NCBI GenBank assembly: GCA_947462695.1
Contig: CANHQC010000090.1
Span: forward strand, 1-7,570
Reading direction: 5' to 3'
Source of the DNA: Flavobacteriales bacterium
GTDB taxonomy: Bacteria; Bacteroidota; Bacteroidia; Flavobacteriales_D; Crocinitomicaceae
DNA length: 7,570 nucleotides
Part shown: positions 1 through 6,008 of the stretch, in pieces
Position numbering within the stretch: position 1 is the stretch's first letter
Layout of the letters: the number at the start of each line of letters is the position of its first letter
Made by a program: the position numbers and the translations under genes
The notes under the pieces: model-generated
What the model saw: only the letters and a program-made list of their open reading frames with translations
What the model was told of the DNA's origin: nothing
The model's database searches: none

Positions 1-579
1 GGCATCAGGGCGCACCAAGATTATGCACCTGAAGGCCGAGAAATTAATCCGTCAGCCTTGCCAATTGACACTTACCGAAATTCAGCTGTGGCAGTTATTT
101 GTACCTTTTTTGAAAATCAACCTTCCCTCATTTTAACGAAACGAATGCCCTATGATGGAGTTCATGGCGGTCAAATTAGTTTCCCGGGTGGAAAAATAGA
201 GACTGATGATCCCACGAGTGAACATGCCGCACGAAGGGAAACATGGGAAGAAATTGGATGGTCGTTGGAAACACATCACTTGATAGGTAAACTTACCGAT
301 GTGTATATTCCTGTGAGTAAATTTCGAGTAGAGCCCTATTTTTACCTTATTGATGAACTTCAGGACTTCCAATTAAATCCGAGAGAAGTAAGTGAGATCA
401 TACCGCTGCCTGTTGATTTTCTCGTTAGCCAAAATAGTTCAAGAATCGTCACTATTCCATTAGCAGGAAAAAGTGTTTTAAAAGATGTTCCAGCATTTGT
501 TTACAACGAACACGTTATTTGGGGAGCTACTGCCCTAATGCTAGGCGAAATCAAAACGATGCTTATGCAACAACGTTAA
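1..579 (+). CDS. Nudix hydrolase, CoA pyrophosphatase type (5' truncated by window edge)
   Basis: The reading frame is open from base 1, so the 192 visible residues lack the N-terminus; relatives of about 200-220 aa suggest roughly 20-30 residues are missing. A TTG at 58 could be read as a start, but the coding match continues upstream of it, so it is internal. Visible residues 56-65 (GGQISFPGGK) and 79-86 (RETWEEIG) form the UPF0035-type signature followed by a Nudix box. As in CoA pyrophosphatases (NudL, NUDT7/8 group), the box has a slightly altered spacing between the GG and the RE..EE core. By family, the enzyme would hydrolyse CoA or acyl-CoA to 3',5'-ADP and (acyl-)phosphopantetheine, using Mg2+ or Mn2+ held by the Nudix glutamates; it is cytosolic. 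The C-terminal IWGATA stretch (visible residues 173-178) is also typical. The stop (TAA, 577-579) overlaps the stop of the convergent neighbour. Substrate assignment is by family only. Confidence 0.88.
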   Translation, partial: GIRAHQDYAPEGREINPSALPIDTYRNSAVAVICTFFENQPSLILTKRMPYDGVHGGQISFPGGKIETDDPTSEHAARRETWEEIGWSLETHHLIGKLTDVYIPVSKFRVEPYFYLIDELQDFQLNPREVSEIIPLPVDFLVSQNSSRIVTIPLAGKSVLKDVPAFVYNEHVIWGATALMLGEIKTMLMQQR

Positions 580-2075
580 AAACGAAAACGCATACATCCA
601 AATGCCGCTGAAATACTGTTCGAATCTTTCATGAAGAAGGATAGTGCATCGTAACTTGAGATTCCAAATTCATAGGTTCCATTTTTAACAATGAAATTAA
701 TTCCCACAGGAATGTTGCTTTTGTATATCCCACCACCAAAATAACCAGCTGAAAGTGCCAACCATTTAACCGGTCGAATTTCCGCTCCGCATGAAATGAC
801 TGGATTTGCAATACTACCCGGATTATTTCGATCAAACGGTGCAACAAAATCAGCCCCAATTTTAACTCGTTGTCCAAATTCCATACTTGCTCCTAAGCGA
901 AAATCAGCTGGATTTTCCACGGTATATTTTTCTTCACCAACCAGTGAAAATAATCCGCCGTTTTTCAACAATTGGTTAACGGACTGCGTGACGTTGTAGT
1001 CGCTTAATCCATCTATTCGCAGGGTAGTAAGCAAGGTGTCATTCACTCGGTAAACATTTCTGTTGTACGTTACTTGCCCAATATTATTTACCGCTGCAGA
1101 GACTTTAAGTTTTCCGAATAACTTCACGCTAACTGCTAAATCTATTCCGTACCCATTTCCGACCACCGAAGGTAAAAAGCCTCCCTTTTGGGTATATGCC
1201 GAACTATTTGTCAACGCTACATTTCCGTAATCAATATTGAAATTGGGCGACATCGAAGCATACATAAACAACCCATCGTCAGTAGATTCCATATTAAACA
1301 TCGCAACAGACTGAATAAACCGTCCACCAATTCCAGCATACACAGCAAAACTAGAATCGTTTCCGAAAACCTTACGTCCATATCCAAAGCTGTAATGGCG
1401 GTTCCAAGAAGCACGAATTGTCGATCCTTTGGTGATTTCTGACAGATTTAATGGAACTGCAATTGTTCCCTGTATCACGGCACTTAACGTGTCCTCTGAC
1501 AGATTTATACTGTTGGCAATTGTCGTTGTATCACCGTTAAACACAACGGTTAAAGAATCGAAGTAATCAGCCAATTTACCCCTAAACAATAAGTCTGTAG
1601 TTCGCTCATTGAATTTAGAATACCATCGGTAATTCTCGCTTATATTGATGGCAATGCCCCCGAAACGCTCATGTTGATAAGCAGCACCAAACCAGTTGTA
1701 ATTAGCAAAAATGGTTAATCCAGCCTCCGCATAATCGGCAGCTGCAGCTTGTTGCTTTTGCCAATCGATGTTGGAGGTATTACCGTTTTGTACTGAAGTT
1801 CGAATTGTTTTATATAGATTTCGTAGTTTTTCGGAATTGAGTGAGTCAGAATAAATTCCAGCGCCAAACTCCGTCAAGCCCATGGTAAATTTCTTTCCTT
1901 CATACCCTGTCCCCCAGCCCAATGCAGACACATTTATTCCTAAAGAGTGGTAGTCCGTTACGGCAGTGGTAGCGTAACCTTTTCCAACAGCGGTATATGA
2001 AAAACCCTGTGTTTGAGCATTAAGTAAAGTGGAAAAAAGTACAGTAAACAAAAAGGAAGTAATCGACTTGATCAT
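576..2075 (-). CDS. Exported outer-membrane beta-barrel protein, DUF5723-like
   Basis: This 499-residue protein starts with a clear Sec signal peptide: Lys at position 3, a hydrophobic core, and a likely cleavage after residues LLNA (about residue 20). The mature part is rich in alternating polar/aromatic strands such as FANYNWFGAAYQ (about 123-134) and ends in MRFRF, the C-terminal aromatic expected for insertion by the BAM machinery. The N-terminal region (VGKGYATTAVTDYHSLGINVSALGW) resembles the start of DUF5723 barrels of Bacteroidota, where a conserved TDY..LGIN..NLGW segment is common; I recall this from memory and have not searched. No enzyme motif, plug, TonB box or lipobox is visible, so the role is unknown. 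A FadL/PorV-like porin, a transport function or a structural function are all possible. It is transcribed leftward behind a terminator/leader element and ends tail-to-tail with the Nudix gene. There is no hairpin after its stop, so its transcript probably runs into the antisense of the Nudix gene. Confidence 0.82.
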   Translation of the reverse strand: MIKSITSFLFTVLFSTLLNAQTQGFSYTAVGKGYATTAVTDYHSLGINVSALGWGTGYEGKKFTMGLTEFGAGIYSDSLNSEKLRNLYKTIRTSVQNGNTSNIDWQKQQAAAADYAEAGLTIFANYNWFGAAYQHERFGGIAINISENYRWYSKFNERTTDLLFRGKLADYFDSLTVVFNGDTTTIANSINLSEDTLSAVIQGTIAVPLNLSEITKGSTIRASWNRHYSFGYGRKVFGNDSSFAVYAGIGGRFIQSVAMFNMESTDDGLFMYASMSPNFNIDYGNVALTNSSAYTQKGGFLPSVVGNGYGIDLAVSVKLFGKLKVSAAVNNIGQVTYNRNVYRVNDTLLTTLRIDGLSDYNVTQSVNQLLKNGGLFSLVGEEKYTVENPADFRLGASMEFGQRVKIGADFVAPFDRNNPGSIANPVISCGAEIRPVKWLALSAGYFGGGIYKSNIPVGINFIVKNGTYEFGISSYDALSFFMKDSNSISAAFGCMRFRF

Positions 2076-2090
2076 AGACGAAATTTTTGT

Positions 2091-2098
2091 CGAAGTTA
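2091..2098 (-). promoter_or_regulatory. Weak candidate -7 box for the barrel gene
   Basis: Read on the minus strand this is TAACTTCG, one mismatch from TAnnTTTG, ending 15 bases before the barrel gene ATG. A TTG (complement of 2121-2123) lies 22 bases upstream as a possible -33 element. It lies downstream of the terminator hairpin at 2124-2159, so it would give the barrel gene its own transcript. The match is imperfect. If it is not used, the gene depends on read-through from the TACATTTG box at 2223-2230. Confidence 0.25.
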
Positions 2099-2111
2099 GT
2101 GATTAGGAAAT

Positions 2112-2159
2112 GACAAAAAACAAAAAGAGGAACAAATCCATTGGGAACTGTTCCTCTTT
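2112..2159 (-). terminator. Intrinsic terminator, minus strand
   Basis: Perfect 11-bp inverted repeat: 2124-2134 (AAAGAGGAACA) pairs with 2149-2159 (TGTTCCTCTTT), with a 14-base loop. Read on the minus strand the stem is followed by TTG and then TTTTTTG, a U-rich tract; on the plus strand no T run follows. It therefore stops leftward transcription. That could come from the ZIP gene, whose stop is about 130 bases upstream, or from the promoter box at 2223-2230. It lies only about 36 bases upstream of the barrel gene start codon, which makes an attenuator role possible. Confidence 0.8.
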
Positions 2160-2218
2160 CTGCTAAACCATGCTAAAACTATAAAACCTAAAACTACAAC
2201 TATGAAATTGTGCTTTAC
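2112..2218 (-). ncRNA. Putative small RNA or attenuator leader (about 105 nt)
   Basis: On the minus strand a perfect TACATTTG box (2223-2230) is followed by about 60 bases without an open frame of any length, and then by the terminator hairpin at 2124-2159 with its U tract. Transcription from about 2216-2219 to about 2112 would give an RNA of roughly 105 nt. The leader is U-rich and contains the 9-mer TAGTTTTAG twice (complement of 2173-2181 and 2188-2196), plus a TGGTTTAGCAG just before the hairpin. Promoter, unstructured U-rich body and intrinsic terminator is the usual layout of an independent trans-acting sRNA. Because the barrel gene starts about 36 bases beyond, it could instead be a 5' leader with an attenuator. 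I cannot assign an Rfam family. The start point is inferred from the promoter box only. Confidence 0.42.
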
Positions 2219-2222
2219 AATA

Positions 2223-2230
2223 CAAATGTA
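2223..2230 (-). promoter_or_regulatory. Bacteroidota -7 promoter box (TACATTTG) for the putative sRNA/leader
   Basis: The complement of 2223-2230 reads TACATTTG, a perfect TAnnTTTG. It lies in a non-coding gap and points toward the terminator and the barrel gene. No clear TTG -33 element stands 19-21 bases upstream, so strength is uncertain. Just upstream is GTTC-N6-GAAC (2234-2247), a short inverted repeat that could be an operator. Confidence 0.5.
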
Positions 2231-2287
2231 CAGTTCCTTTTTGAACCGACGACATTTTTAGTTGAAAAAAAATGTTAAATAATTGAT

Positions 2288-3112
2288 TTATCCGAGGGCA
2301 ACATCTAAAATCATCATCACTAAGAAGCCTCCGATAAAGCCAAGCACAGCAACATCAGTGTATTTATCTCGCTGTGTCTCCGGAATAACTTCCTCTACAA
2401 CTACAAATATCATTGCACCGGCAGCAAATGCTAGCGCAAAAGGTAAAATGGGCTGCATGTATATAACTGCCATTGCGCCGATTACTCCAGCTACTGGTTC
2501 AACAATTGCTGATAATTGTCCATACCAAAAACTCTTTTTTCTGGATGCACCTGCCCTTCTCAACGGCATTGCTACAGCGAATCCCTCAGGGAAATTTTGA
2601 ATACCAATACCTATAGCAAGAGCAATTGCCCCAGTAAATGTGGCATCTTCCATTCCGAGTGAAGCTGCACCAAACAAAACACCCACTGCTAATCCTTCTG
2701 GAATATTGTGAAGTGTAATAGCCAAAACCAACAATGCCGTTTTGTGCAGCTGCGTTTTAACCCCCTCTTTCTCGTCCTCTCTAAAATTGATATGCAAGTG
2801 AGGAAGCCGTTTATCCAAGACAAATAAGAATAACGCGCCGAGTAAAAATCCGACGGCAGCTGGTGCCCAAGACCAACCCGGATACATTTTCTCCGACATT
2901 TCTATCGCTGGATTCAATAGCGACCAAAAGCTGGCAGCGACCATAACTCCACCCGTGAATCCAAGCATGCCATCAAGAACACCCCGATGCATATTTTTAA
3001 AGAAGAAAACGAGTGAAGCACCAGCTGCAGTGACCAGCCAAGTAAATGTCGTTGCAATCAATGCTGCAAGTACGGGATCAATAGACATAAAAAACAATTC
3101 GATCTCTTTCAT
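2288..3112 (-). CDS. ZIP family divalent metal transporter, GufA/ZIP11 type
   Basis: This 274-residue inner-membrane protein has about eight hydrophobic segments and belongs to the GufA/ZIP11 branch of the ZIP (SLC39) family. It probably imports Zn2+ and perhaps other divalent metals into the cytosol. Diagnostic motifs are HNIPEG (135-140, TM4) and QNFPEG (172-177, TM5), which line the metal site, an IVEP (203-206), and VVEEVIPE (238-245) in the next helix. FWYGQLSAIVEP (195-206) and PFALAFAAGAM (224-234) are close to what I recall of human ZIP11. The loop before TM4 carries a few histidines (PHLH, 104-107) but no long His-rich metal sensor. The start is uncertain: ATG at 3112 is only about 10 bases behind the expected start point of its promoter. 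ATG at 3088 (Met9, MSIDPVLAAL) has the purine-rich GAAAGAGATCG upstream and gives the usual family N-terminus. It is divergent from ndk. Metal specificity cannot be read from the sequence. Confidence 0.92.
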   Translation of the reverse strand: MKEIELFFMSIDPVLAALIATTFTWLVTAAGASLVFFFKNMHRGVLDGMLGFTGGVMVAASFWSLLNPAIEMSEKMYPGWSWAPAAVGFLLGALFLFVLDKRLPHLHINFREDEKEGVKTQLHKTALLVLAITLHNIPEGLAVGVLFGAASLGMEDATFTGAIALAIGIGIQNFPEGFAVAMPLRRAGASRKKSFWYGQLSAIVEPVAGVIGAMAVIYMQPILPFALAFAAGAMIFVVVEEVIPETQRDKYTDVAVLGFIGGFLVMMILDVALG

Positions 3113-3127
3113 CTATCTTATTTTTAT

Positions 3128-3135
3128 CAAAAATA
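3128..3135 (-). promoter_or_regulatory. Candidate -7 promoter box for the ZIP transporter gene
   Basis: The complement reads TATTTTTG, a perfect TAnnTTTG, 15 bases upstream of the first ATG (3112). Transcription would begin near 3121-3123, leaving a very short leader for that ATG and a more normal one of about 33 bases for the ATG at 3088. The surroundings are AT-rich, so a chance match is possible; no good -33 TTG is seen. Confidence 0.4.
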
Positions 3136-3186
3136 CGGAACAATCAGTAAACTAAATTCTATTTTCAATGATTGGGAAGAAATCCC

Positions 3187-3194
3187 TATCTTTG
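3187..3194 (+). promoter_or_regulatory. Candidate -7 promoter box for ndk
   Basis: TATCTTTG is a perfect TAnnTTTG in the divergent gap, 32 bases upstream of the ndk ATG. The expected start point is near 3199-3201, giving a leader of about 27 bases, normal for the phylum. The nearest TTG (3172-3174) is only 12 bases upstream, too close for a canonical -33 element. Confidence 0.55.
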
Positions 3195-3226
3195 CACACA
3201 TTTTTTCAATACTTAAACAATAAATA

Positions 3227-3646
3227 ATGGCGACAAATCGAACATTTACCATGTTGAAACCAGATGCAATCGAAAACGGGCATATGGGAAAAATCATCGA
3301 CATGATCATCCAGGCAGGATTCGAAATCAAGGCAATGAAATTGACACGCTTGACCACAGAACAAGCACAAGAATTTTATGCCGTTCATGCTGAGCGTCCG
3401 TTTTACGGAGAATTGGTTGAATACATGACTTCCGGACCTATTGTTGCAGCCATTTTAGAAAAAGAAAACGCAGTAGCAGATTTCCGTGCATTAATTGGTG
3501 CTACCGATCCTGCTGAAGCAGCTGAAGGAACTATCCGTAAATATTATGCTGAATCAAAAGGTCGCAATGCTGTTCACGGTTCTGATTCTGATGAAAATGC
3601 AGAAATCGAAGGGAAATTCCATTTTTCAGCGAACGAAATCGTATAA
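3227..3646 (+). CDS. ndk: Nucleoside diphosphate kinase
   Basis: This 139-residue cytosolic enzyme transfers the gamma phosphate from ATP to NDPs and dNDPs through a phosphohistidine, balancing NTP and dNTP pools. Family landmarks are all present: TMLKPDA with Lys11, the FY..HAERPFY segment (50-60, His54), GTIRKYY with Arg104, and the active-site loop [10 protein letters not shown] (112-121) with catalytic His117. The length equals the usual 135-150 aa. The start ATG follows a leader with no Shine-Dalgarno, as is common in this phylum. The gene stands alone: a promoter box lies 32 bases upstream and a strong terminator follows 20 bases after the stop, so it is probably monocistronic and separate from the pepT gene string. 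Nothing is unusual in the protein. Confidence 0.98.
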   Translation: MATNRTFTMLKPDAIENGHMGKIIDMIIQAGFEIKAMKLTRLTTEQAQEFYAVHAERPFYGELVEYMTSGPIVAAILEKENAVADFRALIGATDPAEAAEGTIRKYYAESKGRNAVHGSDSDENAEIEGKFHFSANEIV

Positions 3647-3666
3647 TCAACTCACTAGTTTGATTA

Positions 3667-3702
3667 CAAAGGCTGTTTCTTGCGAAGCAGCCTTTGTTTT
3701 TT
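3667..3702 (+). terminator. Intrinsic terminator after ndk
   Basis: CAAAGGCTG (3667-3675) pairs perfectly with CAGCCTTTG (3688-3696). The stem extends inward by one G-U pair and three more pairs to a 4-base loop TTGC (3680-3683), giving 13 pairs in total, and is followed directly by six T (3697-3702). The complementary strand has only AAT-rich sequence after the stem, so it acts mainly rightward and ends the ndk transcript. Confidence 0.92.
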
Positions 3703-3716
3703 GTTAAAAATCCGAG

Positions 3717-3729
3717 GTACAATTTGTAC
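3717..3729. promoter_or_regulatory. 13-bp palindrome overlapping the pepT promoter
   Basis: GTACAA (3717-3722), T, TTGTAC (3724-3729) is a perfect 6-1-6 inverted repeat. Its right arm overlaps the first three bases of the TACATTTG box at 3727-3734. This position would suit a dimeric repressor operator, but partial self-complementarity of the promoter consensus could also produce it by chance. Confidence 0.35.
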
Positions 3730-3734
3730 ATTTG
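3727..3734 (+). promoter_or_regulatory. -7 promoter box for the pepT-holA-rsmE gene string
   Basis: TACATTTG is a perfect TAnnTTTG, 21 bases before the ATG at 3756 and immediately after the ndk terminator. A TTG at 3701-3703, inside the terminator U tract, lies 23 bases upstream as a possible -33 element, slightly longer than usual. The expected start point is near 3739-3742. Because the TTG codon at 3732 lies inside this box, it cannot be the pepT start on a transcript made from here. Confidence 0.6.
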
Positions 3735-3755
3735 ACTTTATTGAAATTTCATCCA

Positions 3756-5000
3756 ATGCAGGCATACTCCTATACCGTTAAAGACAGATTCCTCCGCTAT
3801 GTGCAAATCGACACAACGGCCGATCCATCCTCAACTTCTTTCCCATCGACTGAAAAACAAAAGGATCTCGGTAGACTTTTAGCGGATGAATTAAAATCGC
3901 TAGGTATTGAGGACGCAGAAATGGACGAATGGGGGTATGTTTTTGGTACGATTCCTTCAAATAGCAACCGAGAAGGATTGCCAACTATTTGCTTCTGTTC
4001 ACACATGGATACTGCACCGGATTGCAGTGGCACAGGTGTTAAGCCAATTGTGCATAATTCATTCAACGGGCAGCCAATCGTGCTTCCGGATGACCATTCA
4101 CAAGTTATAACTGTAGATCAACATCCTTACTTAAGAGAAAAAATTGGTGATGACATAATCACAGCCAGTGGAACAACATTACTTGGTGCTGATGACAAAG
4201 CTGGAGTTGCTATAATTATGGATCTCGTGAACTTTTTACAAGCACATCCAGAGATCAAGCACGGTCCAATTCGCATACTTTTCACACCAGATGAAGAAGT
4301 CGGTCGCGGAGTAGAACACTTGCGTATGGAACACCTTAACGCAGACTTTGGTTACACATTAGATGGCGGGAAATTGGGTGATATAGAAGATGAATCGTTC
4401 TCAGCAGATGAAGTGGTCATTTCGATTCAAGGAATTAGCGCACATCCCGGTTATGCGAAAGGCAAAATGATTAATGCCATTAAAGTAGCTTCTGCTTTTA
4501 TTGATGCGCTTCCGAAAGATCGCTGGTCACCGGAAACAACTTCTGGTCGAGAAGGCTTTGTTCATCCAACACATGTTGAAGGTGGACTGGAGCAAGCAAG
4601 CGTTAGTTTCATAATTCGCGATCATGTTACCGCCAAACTAGTTGACTACGAGAGAGAATTAGAAAAAATTCTACAAGAAACGATTGCACAATTTCCTGGA
4701 GCTGGTTATACCTTTAAGGTAAATGAGCAATACCGGAATATGAAAGAAATCATACAAACAGTTCCTTTTGTCACGGATTACGCTATTGAAGCGATGAATC
4801 GCGCAGGTATTACTCCTCGACCAATGATCATAAGAGGCGGAACAGATGGTTCGCGTTTATCATTCATGGGGTTGCCGTGTCCAAATATTTTTACAGGAGA
4901 AATGGCTATCCACTCGAAGCATGAATTTGTAAGCGTACAGGACATGCAAAAAGCGGTAGACACCTTAATCGAATTGGTTCAAATCTGGGAACAGCATTAA
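3756..5000 (+). CDS. pepT: Peptidase T (tripeptide aminopeptidase)
   Basis: This 414-residue cytosolic M20 (M20B) metallopeptidase removes the N-terminal residue from tripeptides. The di-zinc site is complete: HMDTAPD with His83 and Asp85, LLGADDKAG with bridging Asp146, TPDEEVG with catalytic Glu180 and ligand Glu181, TLDGG with Asp203, and HSKHEF with His389. The dimerisation-domain His230 (GISAHPG) and the RGGTDGS substrate loop (360-366) are present too. Length agrees with about 405-415 aa for the family. I chose ATG 3756 rather than TTG 3732: the TTG lies in the promoter box, and the family N-terminus begins close to MQAYSYTVKDRFLRYVQIDT. It is the first gene of a rightward string and ends 6 bases before holA. 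All key residues are intact, so it should be active. Confidence 0.97.
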   Translation: MQAYSYTVKDRFLRYVQIDTTADPSSTSFPSTEKQKDLGRLLADELKSLGIEDAEMDEWGYVFGTIPSNSNREGLPTICFCSHMDTAPDCSGTGVKPIVHNSFNGQPIVLPDDHSQVITVDQHPYLREKIGDDIITASGTTLLGADDKAGVAIIMDLVNFLQAHPEIKHGPIRILFTPDEEVGRGVEHLRMEHLNADFGYTLDGGKLGDIEDESFSADEVVISIQGISAHPGYAKGKMINAIKVASAFIDALPKDRWSPETTSGREGFVHPTHVEGGLEQASVSFIIRDHVTAKLVDYERELEKILQETIAQFPGAGYTFKVNEQYRNMKEIIQTVPFVTDYAIEAMNRAGITPRPMIIRGGTDGSRLSFMGLPCPNIFTGEMAIHSKHEFVSVQDMQKAVDTLIELVQIWEQH

Positions 5001-5006
5001 AGAAGT

Positions 5007-6008
5007 ATGGATCATCGATTGTTACTCAAAGAAATCAATGCGGGGAAACTGGAGAAAGTGTATTTTCTTCACGGAGAAGAACCGTATTTTATTGATCAGT
5101 TGACAGATGCCATTCAGAAAGTGGCCCTTGAGGAACATGAACGCGATTTCAATCAGGTGATACTTTATGGAAAAGATGCTGAACCACTGAGTCTCATTTC
5201 TGAATTGAAAGGATTTCCGATGATGGCCGCTCGTAAGCTTATCATCCTAAAAGAGGCGCAAGATTTTAAAGGAATGGATAGCCTTGAGAATTATGCGGAG
5301 CAACCTTCTGAAACTACTATTTTCGTTGTCAATTATAAATACAAAACCTACGATTCGCGTAAGAAATTACTTAAATCAGTGGCGAAGAATGGCATTGTTT
5401 TCAAATCGGATAAAGTAAAAGAATACCAGCTTGCCGATTGGATACAAACCTATGCGAAGTCGACTGGATTTGGAATAACGTCAAAAGCATCGATGTTATT
5501 AGTCGAGTTTTTAGGGAATGACCTCGCACGAATTGTCAATGAGCTGGATAAATTGGCCATAATTCTTCAACCGGGTACAGCCATAAATGATGTGCATGTA
5601 GAGGAAAACATAGGGATATCAAAAGACTACAATGTATTTGAATTGAATAATGCGCTTGCCGTGCGTGATGCGTTAAAAGCTTTTCGTATTGCTGAATATT
5701 TTGCAGGAAATCCGAACGCCGGAAAATTAGTAGTGATTATCCCAACGGTATTTAAATTCTTTACCCAATTGATGCGGATACACTTTTTACCTAATAAGTC
5801 CAGGGAAGCGATTGCGTCTGCGTTAAAAGTACATCCATTTGCTGCTGGAGAATTGGTGAATGCATCGCGAAATTACAACCCAAAGCAACTGGCACATATC
5901 GTAAATGTCTTGCATGAATACGACCTTAAATCAAAAGGCGTGGGAAATACAGGGGCATTTACGGAAGGGGAATTGTTAAAAGAGATGATTTTCAGAATTT
6001 TACATTAA
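5007..6008 (+). CDS. holA: DNA polymerase III subunit delta
   Basis: This 333-residue protein is the delta subunit of the replicative clamp loader, which opens the beta sliding clamp. It matches the HolA family in length (about 330-345) and layout. An N-terminal AAA+-like domain opens with VYFLHGEEPYFID (18-30), which like other delta subunits has no Walker A loop. A lid region carries LGNDLARIVNELDKL (169-183). The C-terminal helical collar domain has YNVFELNNAL (208-217) and the YDLKSKGVG stretch (305-313) near the end. The clamp-contacting segment is probably around LKGFPMMAARKLIIL (67-81), by analogy with E. coli delta. ATG 5007 is preceded by an AAAGAAG purine run just after the pepT stop, which may aid initiation. 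Its TAA shares one base with the rsmE ATG (TAATG), implying translational coupling. Confidence 0.95.
   Translation: MDHRLLLKEINAGKLEKVYFLHGEEPYFIDQLTDAIQKVALEEHERDFNQVILYGKDAEPLSLISELKGFPMMAARKLIILKEAQDFKGMDSLENYAEQPSETTIFVVNYKYKTYDSRKKLLKSVAKNGIVFKSDKVKEYQLADWIQTYAKSTGFGITSKASMLLVEFLGNDLARIVNELDKLAIILQPGTAINDVHVEENIGISKDYNVFELNNALAVRDALKAFRIAEYFAGNPNAGKLVVIIPTVFKFFTQLMRIHFLPNKSREAIASALKVHPFAAGELVNASRNYNPKQLAHIVNVLHEYDLKSKGVGNTGAFTEGELLKEMIFRILH

Noticed and set aside
58..60. TTG 58 as the start of the Nudix gene.
   Set aside because: The same frame is open to base 1 and reads as family-like sequence (including a PEGREINPSA stretch), so the gene begins outside the window.
2202..2261. A 19-codon plus-strand ORF (ATG to TAG) in the gap upstream of the barrel gene.
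   Set aside because: It runs antisense across the promoter box and the first bases of the putative leader, has no ribosome binding site or plus-strand promoter, and its composition looks non-coding.
2252..2275. Inverted repeat ACATTTTT/AAAAATGT just after the ZIP gene stop, a possible terminator.
   Set aside because: The 8-bp stem has a single GC pair and no U tract follows on the minus strand; the hairpin at 2124-2159 is a far better terminator.
2283..2600. 105-codon plus-strand ORF opposite the ZIP gene.
   Set aside because: It is a shadow of the transporter, rich in Ala/Thr/Pro/Ile from complementing hydrophobic codons, with no recognisable domain and no start signals.
3732..3755. Eight-codon N-terminal extension of pepT starting at TTG 3732.
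   Set aside because: The TTG is part of the TACATTTG promoter box and would precede the transcript start; the family N-terminus fits ATG 3756.
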